From a virus: a DNA stretch of 41,907 nt. The notes under the pieces are model-generated. The model had not been told where the DNA came from, did not search any database, and was given only the letters and a program-made list of their open reading frames with translations. Positions 20,745 through 29,711 of the stretch are shown here, one piece after another; positions within the stretch are counted from its first letter, which is position 1, and each line of letters starts with the position of its first letter. The stretch is taken from positions 1 through 41,907 of IMG/VR virus record IMGVR_UViG_3300008122_000004, one strand, 5' to 3'. Made by a program: the position numbers and the translations under genes.

Positions 20745-21706
20745 GACTATTCAAGAGCGATGCCTATATCGAGGTGGATACCGACAGCGAGACCATCAAG
20801 CTAGACCAGCGAGATCCGATTTACGGTCGCCGCTTGGTAGTTGAGTTCGACTGCCTGCTAACCAACTCCAGCCACCCTAACAAGGGCATGGTGCGCATAT
20901 ACAACCTCACTGAATCAACCCGACGAAAGATTGTAACCAACGGCAAGAAGGTGCGACTGTACGCTGGCTATGATGGAAACGAGAAGCTGATTTGCGTTGG
21001 CGACCTGATGTTTGCTGACTCTCGCAAGGAGGGAGCTGAGTGGATTCTTGAAATGCGATTCGGTGATGGCGCAACCGCGTTCGATAATGCCACCACCACC
21101 ATCAGCGTCAGCGACGGAACCAGTGTGCAGACGGTTATCGACATGCTGGCGCGTGACATGGGTATCGTATTGAAGACGGCCAAGGATGCGCTTGCTGGTG
21201 TGCTCAATGGCAGCCTGTCGCTGGATGGCCTCAGCAAAGACCAGCTGGACAAGTTCACTGCCGACCACGGCCTATCATGGTCTATTCAGGATGAGGAGCT
21301 GCAAGTAACCATCGCCAACGAGCCAATCGATTTCGAGGCCATAGTTATCTCAGCTGCCACAGGATTGCTAGAAGCGCCTCAGAGGCTCATCAAGCCGCCC
21401 AAGCCTAAGAAGGTGGTGAAGTCAGGAGAGGAATCCAAGGAGAAGAAAACAATGGTCAAAGAAGCTGACGCATCCGGCGACATCAAGTTTCGCGCACAGC
21501 TACACCCTGACCTGCGCCCTGGAAAGCTGGTTAAGTTGGAGTCGGTAGCCTTCTCAGTTGAAAACAGCAAGGACAAAACCAAGCAGGATAAGCCCATCGA
21601 TACATCGTATAATGGCGTATACATCTGCAAGAACGTTGTGTTCAGTGGCGACAACAACGGCGGCGCATTCGATGCCATAGTGGAGGCTGACGCATACAAT
21701 GGCTGA
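20741..21706 (+). CDS. Baseplate hub protein
   Basis: A 321-residue protein, next to the plug and spike genes as expected for a gp27/GpD-type hub. Landmarks: V-R-I-Y-N-L-T-E-S-T-R-R-K-I, V-R-L-Y-A-G-Y-D-G-N-E-K-L and G-L-S-W-S-I-Q-D-E-E-L-Q. A Lys-rich linker at about 215-245 is unusual. It should form the ring that carries the central spike. Confidence 0.78.
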   Translation: MRLFKSDAYIEVDTDSETIKLDQRDPIYGRRLVVEFDCLLTNSSHPNKGMVRIYNLTESTRRKIVTNGKKVRLYAGYDGNEKLICVGDLMFADSRKEGAEWILEMRFGDGATAFDNATTTISVSDGTSVQTVIDMLARDMGIVLKTAKDALAGVLNGSLSLDGLSKDQLDKFTADHGLSWSIQDEELQVTIANEPIDFEAIVISAATGLLEAPQRLIKPPKPKKVVKSGEESKEKKTMVKEADASGDIKFRAQLHPDLRPGKLVKLESVAFSVENSKDKTKQDKPIDTSYNGVYICKNVVFSGDNNGGAFDAIVEADAYNG

Positions 21707-22346
21707 TATGGAAAAGACAGAGATAACCGACTCAGAGTTGCTTGATGAGGTTATCAATCAGGCGCTGCTGATGACGCGCACAATCATGATCGCCGAGTGC
21801 GTGTCGTTCGATGAGTTACATAACACGGTAGACGTGCAGCCAGTGCTTAAGCGCAAGTTCTCCGGCAAGCCTGATGCATCACTAGCGCCAATCATCCGTG
21901 ACGTTCCGGTGGCATTCTATGGCGCTGGCGGCGTGGTCGTAACATATAAGCCAGCTGCTGGTGATGTGTGCGAGCTACACATCGTTGACCGCGCCATTGA
22001 CGCATGGAAGAAGCTTGGCGGGATAGTTGACCCATCCAAGCCTCGCCATCACGACATGAGCGACGCAGTGGCATACTTCGGTCTTAATGCATATCCGAAC
22101 GCATACAAGAATCTGCGCGGAGGAATGGACATCAGGACGCGCGACGGGGCAACCAGCCTTAACGTGCTGGCAGGATCTATCGTGGCGACGGTTGGCGGAA
22201 CAAAGGTGGCCACCATGACATCTAGCAAAGTTGTTTTCGATGTGCCTATCGAAGCGCCGAAAGTTAAGGCTGCTGGCAAGGAGCTTTCTGGGCACACTCA
22301 CAGTGGAGTACAGACTGGCGGCGGAAACACAGGAGTTAACAACTGA
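21699..22346 (+). CDS. Baseplate central spike (Gp138-like) with HxH tip
   Basis: A 215-residue protein. The N-terminal part (F-D-E-L-H-N-T-V-D-V-Q-P-V-L, Y-K-P-A-A-G-D-V-C-E-L) fits the Gp138 OB-fold spike family. The C-terminus ends G-H-T-H-S-G-V-Q-T-G-G-G-N-T-G; H-x-H motifs in trimeric spike tips bind a metal ion and sharpen the membrane-piercing end. It overlaps the hub gene by eight bases. Confidence 0.85.
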   Translation: MADMEKTEITDSELLDEVINQALLMTRTIMIAECVSFDELHNTVDVQPVLKRKFSGKPDASLAPIIRDVPVAFYGAGGVVVTYKPAAGDVCELHIVDRAIDAWKKLGGIVDPSKPRHHDMSDAVAYFGLNAYPNAYKNLRGGMDIRTRDGATSLNVLAGSIVATVGGTKVATMTSSKVVFDVPIEAPKVKAAGKELSGHTHSGVQTGGGNTGVNN

Positions 22347-22813
22347 TGGCAGACTTCTACCTAAATCCGGATTCGTGGGATATCGAGTTCACCAACACTG
22401 GCGACATCTATATTATCGAAGGCCCGCGCGAGACCAATCAGAACAGCAAGTTTCGCCTGCAGATTATTCAAGGAGAGATGTTCGATGACACTCGACAAGG
22501 CATGCCGTGGCTGACTGACATGGTTAACCCAGCCATCGACATTAGCGCCAAGAAGCGCATCCTGGAGCGCGTAATACTGTCAACTCCTGGAGCAATCAGC
22601 GTTGACTCGATGGATATTGGCGTAGACGCCAACGGTTTGGCAACTGCTCAATGGGCAGGAACCTGCTCAACAGGGGAGTCATTCTCTGGTACAATATCAG
22701 GAACAACCACTGACACTCCAGATGACTCGCTATCAATCTATGAGCAGTCAGTGATGCTCGAGTCATCAGTTCGAGCGTGGGAGCTGGCAGGAATTTATTA
22801 CGGAGTTCACTAA
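22346..22813 (+). CDS. Baseplate wedge protein (gp25/GpW-like)
   Basis: A 155-residue protein. The N-terminal W-D-I-E-F-T-N-T-G-D-I-Y-I-I-E-G-P-R, then L-Q-I-I-Q-G-E-M and R-Q-G-M-P-W match the wedge type that normally precedes baseplate J. Here a tailspike gene separates it from J. The stop codon lies within an 11-bp repeat that reappears after the tailspike gene. Confidence 0.8.
   Translation: MADFYLNPDSWDIEFTNTGDIYIIEGPRETNQNSKFRLQIIQGEMFDDTRQGMPWLTDMVNPAIDISAKKRILERVILSTPGAISVDSMDIGVDANGLATAQWAGTCSTGESFSGTISGTTTDTPDDSLSIYEQSVMLESSVRAWELAGIYYGVH
22803..22813 (+). repeat. 11-bp direct repeat flanking the tailspike gene (left copy)
   Basis: GAGTTCACTAA at 22803-22813, the last codons of the wedge gene, recurs at 24888-24898 after the tailspike gene. 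A TATT lies just upstream of both copies. This is consistent with insertion of the tailspike gene by recombination at the wedge-J junction. Confidence 0.7.
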
Positions 22814-24840
22814 TGAGCAGTCAAGATTTGGATAAGGCAATCAAGTCGATCAACGAGTCGGCAAGCAGGGCTAACACCACAACCGACTTTTTTAACCGAG
22901 TTCTTGATGGCGGCAAGACTGAATCAGCACAAAACCCACTAACAGGCGCCATTGTACCAAGTGTACAGAAGGCAGTTTACGACCAGTACAAGAACGACAT
23001 CAACCAGATCCATCAGGATGTATCTGACTCTCGGGAGGCAGCAGACAGATCTGAATCTGCCGCAAATGCAGTTTGGAATAGGCGCACTGTTTACGCAGCA
23101 GTTAATGCATCTTTCGCTGATTACCAAGAGGATGGCCGAACCCTGACTCCTCGCTTGAGCTTCGATGGTTCTCAATACCTTCCTATGTTTGACGCAACCG
23201 ACAACGTCATCTTCACCGGCCTTCCTGTAAAGAATGGGGATGGAACTATCACAGTCGCTACCGATAAGGGCGATCGTAAATTCAGCTGCGTAGATGCTGA
23301 GGCTGTTGCTAGAGTTGATTTGGAAGGAAATTTAATTCCAATTGTAAACAAGACGTCGTTCAGCATACCATCAGATTTTTCTAACTTGTTTGCTTTGGGA
23401 GAGTACCTAAGCGGATTCAGGTTCGGTGGAAATGTAATCACCGTAACAATAGCCGCCGGGTCGATCAACGAAAAAACTCTACACCCTGTTTTTGGTGGTG
23501 AGTTTGGATTCGGAAGAGCAAAAATAATCGGTAGTGGAACTACCGCAACCGTTCTCAAGTTTGATAGGCAGGATGGAATATATGCGCCAGCTGGATCCTG
23601 CTTTGGTAAAGCCCCGCAATACCCAGTTGCTGGCGGTGACATCTCTCCAATCATGCGCAATCTTACTCTAGATGGTATCAACAGAGACTACGCTATCGAC
23701 GATCCATACAGGGATGCCATGGGAGTTAGAGTATTTGATGGTGGAGTAGTTGTTCTAGACGAGACTGTTCGCATCACAAACTTTGCTAGAGTTGGTGTAA
23801 TGGCCGAAAGACTTGGAATTGCATTCACCCCTGGAGTAAAAGTGGACACCACTGGATCCGACTGCTTTGCTGCGTCTGAAGGAGGATACATATACTGCCC
23901 TAATTCTATTGCAGATAATCCGAAAGGGCATTGCTACATAGGGTACTCAGGTGGTCAACTCTACATGCCTAATTGCGAGTCCAAGAATGCAGTACTCCAC
24001 ACACCTGCCAATGTTGGTGGTTCTGGGCTTGTACTGACAGGGGGTAGCTACGCTTATGCCATTAACCACAATGCGCACCACAACGCACAGCGTGGGGTGT
24101 CTATTGCAATGGGCTCTTTTGCTAATATGAGCGGGCTAGTAGAGAATGACAACGCACTGCCTGTAACTGTTTCACAAGACTCCACCATGGTTGCACCCAA
24201 CTCCACCATCACAAAGCCATCAGGAGCTCTAGCCCTGCTGGTAGAAAAGGGTGGTAAAGCATTTTTCCAGATTGGCAGCTCAGACTCCTTCTCTATTCAA
24301 GGAAGGGTGACTGTGCAATCCATGGGTACTCTCCATGCACCTGATGGGTCTATCGATAACTCATCAGGTAATAGTGTAACTGCCATCAACTCAACAGTAG
24401 ACCTTGACAGAACTGACTTCAAAGGGGCTCCAGCAGTTGCCATATTCGCGCAAGAAGGGGCCATGGTGAAGTGTGTAGCGGGCTCTTCGCAAACCACTAC
24501 AGGGACAACAATTATCGCGCAGAATGCAGAGGTAAGCGCAGATAATTTTATAGCCTCGGGCACTCCTTCAAACGGGTTCAGAGCAATATCTGCTGGCAGG
24601 ATTTACGCTAAACAGGCAAAGGTAGCTCAAGCTGGGCAGTATGGGTTTGAGGCTAATGGATTAGGGTCTTTCATTGATGCCACAGGCTCAACTGTAGGTA
24701 ATGCCTTTACAGGGTACAAAGCACTTAGTGGAGGACAGATTAATGCTACCGGAACATCGGCAACAGGTAACTATGGTGATGCAGGATACAACCCAGCAAT
24801 AAATACAGCGGATAACAAGCTAACTATAATCATAAAATGA
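22813..24840 (+). CDS. Tailspike, receptor-binding (predicted beta-helix)
   Basis: A 675-residue protein. The first 100 residues form a helical adaptor (R-A-N-T-T-T-D-F-F-N-R-V-L, then D-S-R-E-A-A-D-R-S-E-S-A-A-N). A head-binding-like segment about 95-170 is followed by a long body of short repeated beta strands rich in Gly, Asn, Thr and Ser, as in right-handed beta-helix tailspikes that bind or cut surface polysaccharide. No catalytic residues can be assigned by eye. ATG 22813 overlaps the wedge stop. By eye it is more A+T-rich than its neighbours, and it is an unusual insert within the baseplate genes. Confidence 0.82.
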   Translation: MSSQDLDKAIKSINESASRANTTTDFFNRVLDGGKTESAQNPLTGAIVPSVQKAVYDQYKNDINQIHQDVSDSREAADRSESAANAVWNRRTVYAAVNASFADYQEDGRTLTPRLSFDGSQYLPMFDATDNVIFTGLPVKNGDGTITVATDKGDRKFSCVDAEAVARVDLEGNLIPIVNKTSFSIPSDFSNLFALGEYLSGFRFGGNVITVTIAAGSINEKTLHPVFGGEFGFGRAKIIGSGTTATVLKFDRQDGIYAPAGSCFGKAPQYPVAGGDISPIMRNLTLDGINRDYAIDDPYRDAMGVRVFDGGVVVLDETVRITNFARVGVMAERLGIAFTPGVKVDTTGSDCFAASEGGYIYCPNSIADNPKGHCYIGYSGGQLYMPNCESKNAVLHTPANVGGSGLVLTGGSYAYAINHNAHHNAQRGVSIAMGSFANMSGLVENDNALPVTVSQDSTMVAPNSTITKPSGALALLVEKGGKAFFQIGSSDSFSIQGRVTVQSMGTLHAPDGSIDNSSGNSVTAINSTVDLDRTDFKGAPAVAIFAQEGAMVKCVAGSSQTTTGTTIIAQNAEVSADNFIASGTPSNGFRAISAGRIYAKQAKVAQAGQYGFEANGLGSFIDATGSTVGNAFTGYKALSGGQINATGTSATGNYGDAGYNPAINTADNKLTIIIK

Positions 24841-24932
24841 CAGAATAAATAACTGCGTCACCCCAAACAAAGAGACATGTTATTTTAGAGTTCACTAAAT
24901 TTTTACATTTAAATAAATAAAAAAGGTTTCAA
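24841..24932 (+). other. A+T-rich spacer after the tailspike gene
   Basis: These 92 bases hold the second GAGTTCACTAA copy (24888-24898) and a very A+T-rich tail before AAGG and the J-gene start. No hairpin with a U-run was seen. Late genes elsewhere overlap or abut, so the gap itself marks a recombination scar. Confidence 0.6.
24888..24898 (+). repeat. 11-bp direct repeat flanking the tailspike gene (right copy)
   Basis: GAGTTCACTAA, identical to the end of the wedge gene at 22803-22813, here in non-coding sequence. Confidence 0.7.
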
Positions 24933-26099
24933 ATGGCATCAACAATTGACGACAGCGGATTCAAAAAGCAGCGATACCAAGAGCTTCGCAAGGACATCGC
25001 AGGTGATTGGGCTGCTGATGGGCTGCCAGATGTAACAAACAACCTGCAATCAGTTCCAGCTCGCATCGTTAGCCAGACAACTAACCTGCAGGAGCGCAAT
25101 GATTCTTACGTGCAGGCCGTGCTTGATGCATTCAATCCGTATTCCGTCACAGGCGTAGCTCAAGACCGCCTTGCCCCGCTGATGGGAAAGAATCGCAACA
25201 AGGAGGCAAAATCAACGGTAACGCTCACCGTTACCGCTGACGCTAATGGCTGCACCGTACCAGCTGGTTCTCAATGCAGTGACGGGAAGAACAGGGTTGC
25301 AACTGTGGTTGATGTTACAGTGGCTCCAAATGGTTCAGCGTCAGTTATTGCTGAGTCAGTTGAATATGGGTCAATTGAATTCTCAAGCGGAACAATCACC
25401 AAGATTGAGACGGCTGTTTATGGTTGGGCGTCGGTAACAAACAAAGCAGCAGCGCAGCCTGGAGTATACCGAGAGACTGACACGCAACTTAGGTTCAGGA
25501 TGCTGAAAAGCCAGGGCCGTGCATCAGCGTCAACGCTGGGTATTTACACTGCCATCTCGGAGATTGATGGTGTGACTTATGCATACTGCGATGACAACAA
25601 GAAGGACGTGGTTGATAAGAACCTTCAACCAAAAAGCTACATAGTTATCGTTGATGGTGGAAGTGACGATGATATCGCCAACGCCATGCTGAGCTATGGG
25701 CCAGCGGGAATTGGAACTCAGCAGCTAGCGATCGCAGCAACTGCAACAATGATGACGCCATACAACCCAGCAAACAGGCAGCAGGTTCCGGTCTACTTCT
25801 ACCGACCAGTTGATACCGCTCTGAAAGTTAAGGCTGTGATTCAGGCAGATCCGAAGCTTCCTCCTGACTACGAAAAGCAGATTAAGGATGCGCTAATTTC
25901 GTACATGGATGGACTTGAGGTAGGTACCAAGATTATCGCATCTCGACTGTACAGCCCAATTAACACAGTGAGCGGGTTTGAGATTAACTCTGTGCAGGTA
26001 GCAAAGAAGGCTGGAACTCTGGCTAATGAAGTTGTGTTGCAGCCGTTCGAGAGACCATCATTGCTGGCAGCTGACATTGATATTCAGGTGGTTCCATGA
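24933..26099 (+). CDS. Baseplate J-like protein
   Basis: A 388-residue protein of the baseplate J family, the outer wedge component that triggers sheath contraction. Landmarks: A-Q-D-R-L-A-P-L-M-G, then E-T-D-T-Q-L-R-F-R-M-L-K, and C-terminal R-L-Y-S-P-I-N-T-V-S-G-F. AAGG precedes ATG 24933. It overlaps the next gene by four bases. Confidence 0.9.
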   Translation: MASTIDDSGFKKQRYQELRKDIAGDWAADGLPDVTNNLQSVPARIVSQTTNLQERNDSYVQAVLDAFNPYSVTGVAQDRLAPLMGKNRNKEAKSTVTLTVTADANGCTVPAGSQCSDGKNRVATVVDVTVAPNGSASVIAESVEYGSIEFSSGTITKIETAVYGWASVTNKAAAQPGVYRETDTQLRFRMLKSQGRASASTLGIYTAISEIDGVTYAYCDDNKKDVVDKNLQPKSYIVIVDGGSDDDIANAMLSYGPAGIGTQQLAIAATATMMTPYNPANRQQVPVYFYRPVDTALKVKAVIQADPKLPPDYEKQIKDALISYMDGLEVGTKIIASRLYSPINTVSGFEINSVQVAKKAGTLANEVVLQPFERPSLLAADIDIQVVP

Positions 26100-26764
26100 C
26101 TCCTACACTGAAGCAGGATATGGCGCTATCTCTGGTGCTGAACCAGATGACAGAGTCTCCGAACTATCTGGCGATCATCCGCGCAATCGCTAGGACGTAT
26201 GACGATCAGGATGCAGTTCTTGAGTATATCGGAAAGCTTGACGTATACACGGCTAGAGGAGTTTGGCTTGACCTGATTGGGTCGATAGTTGGAGCGTCGC
26301 GCAGGGTAGATATAGACCTCAAGTACACTTACTTTGGTTACTCAAACCTAGACCCTGTTGCCGCTGGATACGGCAATGGTAGGTATTGGTACTACGGAGC
26401 ACCATCTTCAGTTTCAAGCCTGCTTGGCGATGAGGAGTATCGCAGATACATACTCGCAAAGGCGGCACAGAACGCAGGTGATTGCAGCCATATATCTGTT
26501 GTTGATGTTATGCAATCCGTGCTTGATACCAACAATGTTTTCAGCTTCAACGGAGGAAATGGAAACCTAGATATCATGTTTGATGGGGAAATAAGCGATA
26601 ACATGCTAGCTCTAATCAAAAGTGGTAAAATCATACCAACTGCTGCTGGTGTGGGCCTTCGCCTTATGCTGCAGTACGATAGCAAAAAGTCTTTCGGATA
26701 CTCGAACCTTAACGCAAATGCAAAAGGCTATGGCGTTGGGTCATACCCAAGGAGAGTTAACTAA
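26096..26764 (+). CDS. Tail protein of the DUF2612 family
   Basis: A 222-residue protein. T-A-R-G-V-W-L-D-L-I-G-S-I-V-G, D-E-E-Y-R-R-Y-I-L-A-K and an internally repeated F-G-Y-S-N-L motif (near residues 82 and 203) identify DUF2612, a baseplate-distal protein that usually links J to the tail fibre. It is coupled to J (ATGA) and to the fibre gene (TAATG). Confidence 0.88.
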   Translation: MTPTLKQDMALSLVLNQMTESPNYLAIIRAIARTYDDQDAVLEYIGKLDVYTARGVWLDLIGSIVGASRRVDIDLKYTYFGYSNLDPVAAGYGNGRYWYYGAPSSVSSLLGDEEYRRYILAKAAQNAGDCSHISVVDVMQSVLDTNNVFSFNGGNGNLDIMFDGEISDNMLALIKSGKIIPTAAGVGLRLMLQYDSKKSFGYSNLNANAKGYGVGSYPRRVN

Positions 26765-27351
26765 TGTCAAAACCATCAACACCGTCTGTATGGGCTAGCG
26801 GTAAGTCATTCGCATTCCAGCCTTCACTAGCGCAGCAGGCGCAGGGGTTTGACTACATAGCAACCGTTCGTCCTGGAACGGGAGCCCCTATTACTGATGA
26901 CCACGACTGGCCATTAAATCAAGTAACTAGTGCCATTAAATGGATTATGGATCAAATCCCTAATGATGGGTTAAAGTCTGCAGCATTTAGAGACGTTGGA
27001 GCTGGCCAAAATCAAATACCAGATATGTCTTATTTTCAGGCTACAAAATCTGCGTCCGGAAGGTTTATGCTACCAAATGGTTATGTAAAGCAATGGGGAG
27101 TTGGGACACCAAATCAAACTGGAGACTTCTCAATTTTATATGATGTTGCTTTTTCATCAAAACCAACTTTCATTAGTTTCGGGTGTAGACAACTTGGTGC
27201 TCCAAACGTTATTCAATCCATAATTGTAAACGAATCAACAAACATTAACACTGGCTTTTCAGGAAAAGCCCTATTGATTAGGTCTGGAACAAACGGCCTT
27301 CTTGAGCCATCACCAAGTACTTTTTACTGGTCTGCAGAGGGGTTTGTATGA
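26764..27351 (+). CDS. Tail fibre protein
   Basis: A 195-residue protein. The N-terminal 90 residues (K-S-F-A-F-Q-P-S-L-A-Q-Q-A, H-D-W-P-L-N-Q-V-T-S-A-I-K-W) are the baseplate-binding part. The C-terminal V-K-Q-W-G-V-G-T then F-S-S-K-P-T-F-I-S resembles gp53-type fibre tips with an antiparallel beta fold. Base composition turns visibly A+T-rich after about 26,920, which suggests a mosaic tip. It is short for a fibre, so the separate tailspike probably shares receptor binding. Confidence 0.8.
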   Translation: MSKPSTPSVWASGKSFAFQPSLAQQAQGFDYIATVRPGTGAPITDDHDWPLNQVTSAIKWIMDQIPNDGLKSAAFRDVGAGQNQIPDMSYFQATKSASGRFMLPNGYVKQWGVGTPNQTGDFSILYDVAFSSKPTFISFGCRQLGAPNVIQSIIVNESTNINTGFSGKALLIRSGTNGLLEPSPSTFYWSAEGFV

Positions 27352-27779
27352 GCTACGGATACAGTGCAAAAAATAACACATTTTATGTCTTGGAAAGGAC
27401 ATCAAGCTACGAATCGGCTGGAACTTGGCCTGATGATGTAGTAGATGTATCTGATGAAATGTTTATTGAGTATTCAGGAGACAGGCCGCTAGGTAAAGTG
27501 CGCGCTGCAGGAGACTGCGGGCTTCCTGTGTGGGTTGATGAAAATAAAGATGACATCACTACAGATGCAGACCTGATTCGCTTAGCTGAAACAAAAAAAT
27601 CACTGCTTATGGCTTTTGCTGATAATTCAATCAGGCCGCTTGAGCGAGCGAAGCAGCTCGGAATTGCTACCGACGATGAGCTGTCACTGCTTGCAGAGTG
27701 GGAGCGATACAGCGTGTTCCTGATGCGCGTAGACACATCAAATGCGCCAGACATAGACTGGCCAAAAGTTCCGCAATAA
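27348..27779 (+). CDS. Tail fibre assembly chaperone
   Basis: A 143-residue protein of the tail-fibre-assembly (Tfa) type: N-terminal M-S-Y-G-Y-S-A-K-N-N-T-F-Y, middle G-D-R-P-L-G-K-V, helical segment with A-D-N-S-I-R-P-L, and C-terminal E-W-E-R-Y-S-V-F-L-M-R-V-D then I-D-W-P-K-V-P-Q. It folds or tips the fibre encoded just upstream, which it overlaps by four bases. It is the last gene of the late block. Confidence 0.87.
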   Translation: MSYGYSAKNNTFYVLERTSSYESAGTWPDDVVDVSDEMFIEYSGDRPLGKVRAAGDCGLPVWVDENKDDITTDADLIRLAETKKSLLMAFADNSIRPLERAKQLGIATDDELSLLAEWERYSVFLMRVDTSNAPDIDWPKVPQ

Positions 27780-27781
27780 GA

Positions 27782-27803
27782 AAAGGGGCCATCAGGCCCC
27801 TTT
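27782..27803. terminator. Bidirectional terminator ending the late block
   Basis: AAAGGGGCC (27782-27790), loop ATCA, GGCCCCTTT (27795-27803). It lies between convergent genes ending at 27779 (+) and 27802 (-). Confidence 0.85.
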
Positions 27804-28497
27804 ATAATTTCCACTGATCTCCGAACTTGAATCCTATCAGTTCCAACTTGCGATCCATCTCCAGGCAGAACTGCGGTACCGCGTCATCAAACAGCTTCAT
27901 GTGCTTATCGCTGCGCTCGATGGTGGTGTGGAACAGGTTAGAACGACGCATGCGCGGGTCGAAGCTAACGAACTCCCACTCGTTTAGTCCAGACACCCAC
28001 ATGCTGAACTGGACTTGATCCATGTACTCCTTCTTGATGCGGCCATCAACCAGCGCCTCGACATGGTAGCGGGTGTTCCAGGGGCATTTAATTTCTACAC
28101 CCTTCAGCTTTCCGGCGATGATGCCATCAGGTGAGCACCCAACCCGCATGTCTGCGCCAAACACAAACGGGAACTGCTCGATGACATCTTCTGACATGAA
28201 GCCGAACATCTCTCGCGCTGATGGCTCGTGAGTGTTACCCCACTCGATAGCCTTTCCGGATGGCTGGTCTCCGTCCAGTGGCGAGCCAGTGCAAATCTCA
28301 CCAATGAGTGACGCCATGTAACCATCGCGTGTAGCGCTGCCAACCTTGGATAATACAGAGCTTGCATTGGATGCAGTAATAACCCCAAGCCGCGCCATGT
28401 GCCAGTTGTAGCTGCCCTGCTCCTCTGCCGCCAAGTCGAATCCTAGATGAACGCTGGCCGCAGCCAGGCGCTCGTTAAATTGAGCGATGATATCCAT
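27802..28497 (-). CDS. YqaJ/lambda-type recombination exonuclease
   Basis: A 231-residue protein with the lambda-exonuclease fold motifs: R-L-G-V-I-T-A-S, W-G-N-T-H-E-P-S-A-R, catalytic G-C-S-P-D-G-I and V-E-I-K-C-P-W, and Q-V-Q-F-S-M-W-V. It resects one strand of double-stranded ends so that RecT, encoded in the same operon, can anneal or invade. The start overlaps the preceding tiny gene as TGATG. Confidence 0.9.
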   Translation of the reverse strand: MDIIAQFNERLAAASVHLGFDLAAEEQGSYNWHMARLGVITASNASSVLSKVGSATRDGYMASLIGEICTGSPLDGDQPSGKAIEWGNTHEPSAREMFGFMSEDVIEQFPFVFGADMRVGCSPDGIIAGKLKGVEIKCPWNTRYHVEALVDGRIKKEYMDQVQFSMWVSGLNEWEFVSFDPRMRRSNLFHTTIERSDKHMKLFDDAVPQFCLEMDRKLELIGFKFGDQWKL

Positions 28498-28604
28498 CAG
28501 TTTTGCTCCTTGAAATCGAATGCTTCTTGCGGGCGCTTTGCTCTTGGCTTTGACATAGCTTTCGGTGATACATATTTGAAAGTAAGGCTGCGCTGACCAG
28601 CCAT
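28497..28604 (-). CDS. 35-aa small protein between recT and the exonuclease
   Basis: M-A-G-Q-R-S-L-T-F-K-Y-V-S-P-K-A-M then K-P-R-A-K-R-P and a final F-D-F-K-E-Q-N. It is basic and probably disordered. No Shine-Dalgarno is obvious at 28604, and the same frame stays open farther upstream, so the start is uncertain. Its TGA overlaps the exonuclease ATG. Confidence 0.5.
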   Translation of the reverse strand: MAGQRSLTFKYVSPKAMSKPRAKRPQEAFDFKEQN

Positions 28605-28617
28605 CAAGCCAGCGTAG

Positions 28618-28773
28618 TCACACGCATTCGTTGAATGCGTTCTTGCTATTGCCAATGCGCTGCTTGTAGTGGGTAACGCCCTGTTGCGCACACCACTCAG
28701 CGTTTGCTGAATCAAGCCCGCACCCGACAAGGTGGCGCTTGATGTTGTCGTGAATGAATTTGTTAACGTCCAT
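28618..28773 (-). CDS. 51-aa small protein downstream of recT
   Basis: A 51-residue frame starting inside the recT stop (TGATG). It reads M-D-V-N-K-F-I-H-D-N-I-K-R-H-L, with an A-E-W-C-A-Q-Q-G-V-T-H-Y-K segment and a final F-N-E-C-V. Small proteins of this form accompany phage recombination genes. The function is unknown. Confidence 0.65.
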   Translation of the reverse strand: MDVNKFIHDNIKRHLVGCGLDSANAEWCAQQGVTHYKQRIGNSKNAFNECV

Positions 28774-29711
28774 CAAAATACCCCGCCTTGTTGTTGTTCT
28801 TTGGCAAGCTTCGCATCGACCATCTGATTCAGTGTCGCCAGCATCTTGCCAGCCTCTTCCGCTGTCAGGTCTGCCAAGTCCGCCACGGCGCGCTTGAACA
28901 GCGTTGACGAGAAGTGGTTTAGCGCTCCATCAACCTGGCGGCCAAGCACCTGCAACGCCTGCTGGATGCTGCAAATGGTCTCGTCGTTTATTGGAGTTAC
29001 GTCACGTCCGGATGACTGCTCGCTTTTGAAGTCGATACCCTCTTGGGTGTTGAGCATATCGACAGCGGCAGTCATGCGGTCAGACTTCGGCCAGTACTTG
29101 TAAGCGCGCTTGATAACAGTCTTTCGCACCATTTCGCCATAGTCGGTGCCCCATGGTGACGTGCCACCCTTCTTGAACGACTCTGAGCGAGCGCGGATTG
29201 CGTGGATGGCGTCGATATCCATCTCCTCGGTAAGGAAGCTGCCATCGTGCGTCTTGGCCACGCAGTACGCACCAACTGGCTCGCCGCGACTCTTGGTGAA
29301 CGGGCTGTACTCGTGGGTTGGCGCCTTGTCCACTCCGTTGCTGCGGTAGTTGTCTTTGGCGTAAACAATCTTGCACTGAGCCCACAGGATTGAGCCTGAC
29401 TCTGTAGCGATATGCAGCAGTCCGAGATAGCCAACATCAAGGCAAATCTTTCCGCCACGCGGCACTAGGTAAGCATGCTTGGCTGCTGGGTTCAGGCTGA
29501 TACCGATGGCCGCCACGTTGCGGATAGCCGCCACAAGGCTCTGCTGGTTCTGCATCGCAATGCGTGCGGAGTAGCTGTTACCTTGCAGTATCTGGACTGC
29601 AAACTCGGCTTCCTTGGCGAAGTTAATATCCTTTGGAGCCACCGATTCAAAGTGCTGCTGCTGGGCATAGATGATTTCGCCAGGGTTTTGGTATTGGATT
29701 ACTTTGTTCAT
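28773..29711 (-). CDS. recT: RecT single-strand annealing protein
   Basis: A 312-residue RecT-family protein. S-L-V-A-A-I-R-N-V-A-A-I-G-I-S-L-N-P-A and A-Y-L-V-P-R-G-G-K-I-C-L-D-V-G-Y are the family core; W-G-T-D-Y-G-E-M-V-R-K-T-V-I-K-R-A and the final helical third complete it. It coats single strands produced by the exonuclease and anneals homologous DNA, aiding replication and genome circularisation. The ATG overlaps the preceding stop (TAATG). Confidence 0.93.
   Translation of the reverse strand: MNKVIQYQNPGEIIYAQQQHFESVAPKDINFAKEAEFAVQILQGNSYSARIAMQNQQSLVAAIRNVAAIGISLNPAAKHAYLVPRGGKICLDVGYLGLLHIATESGSILWAQCKIVYAKDNYRSNGVDKAPTHEYSPFTKSRGEPVGAYCVAKTHDGSFLTEEMDIDAIHAIRARSESFKKGGTSPWGTDYGEMVRKTVIKRAYKYWPKSDRMTAAVDMLNTQEGIDFKSEQSSGRDVTPINDETICSIQQALQVLGRQVDGALNHFSSTLFKRAVADLADLTAEEAGKMLATLNQMVDAKLAKEQQQGGVF

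Noticed and set aside
28497-28730. 77-codon version of the small gene before the exonuclease
   Set aside because: Its first half overlaps the better supported 51-residue gene in another frame, so only the last 35 codons are annotated.
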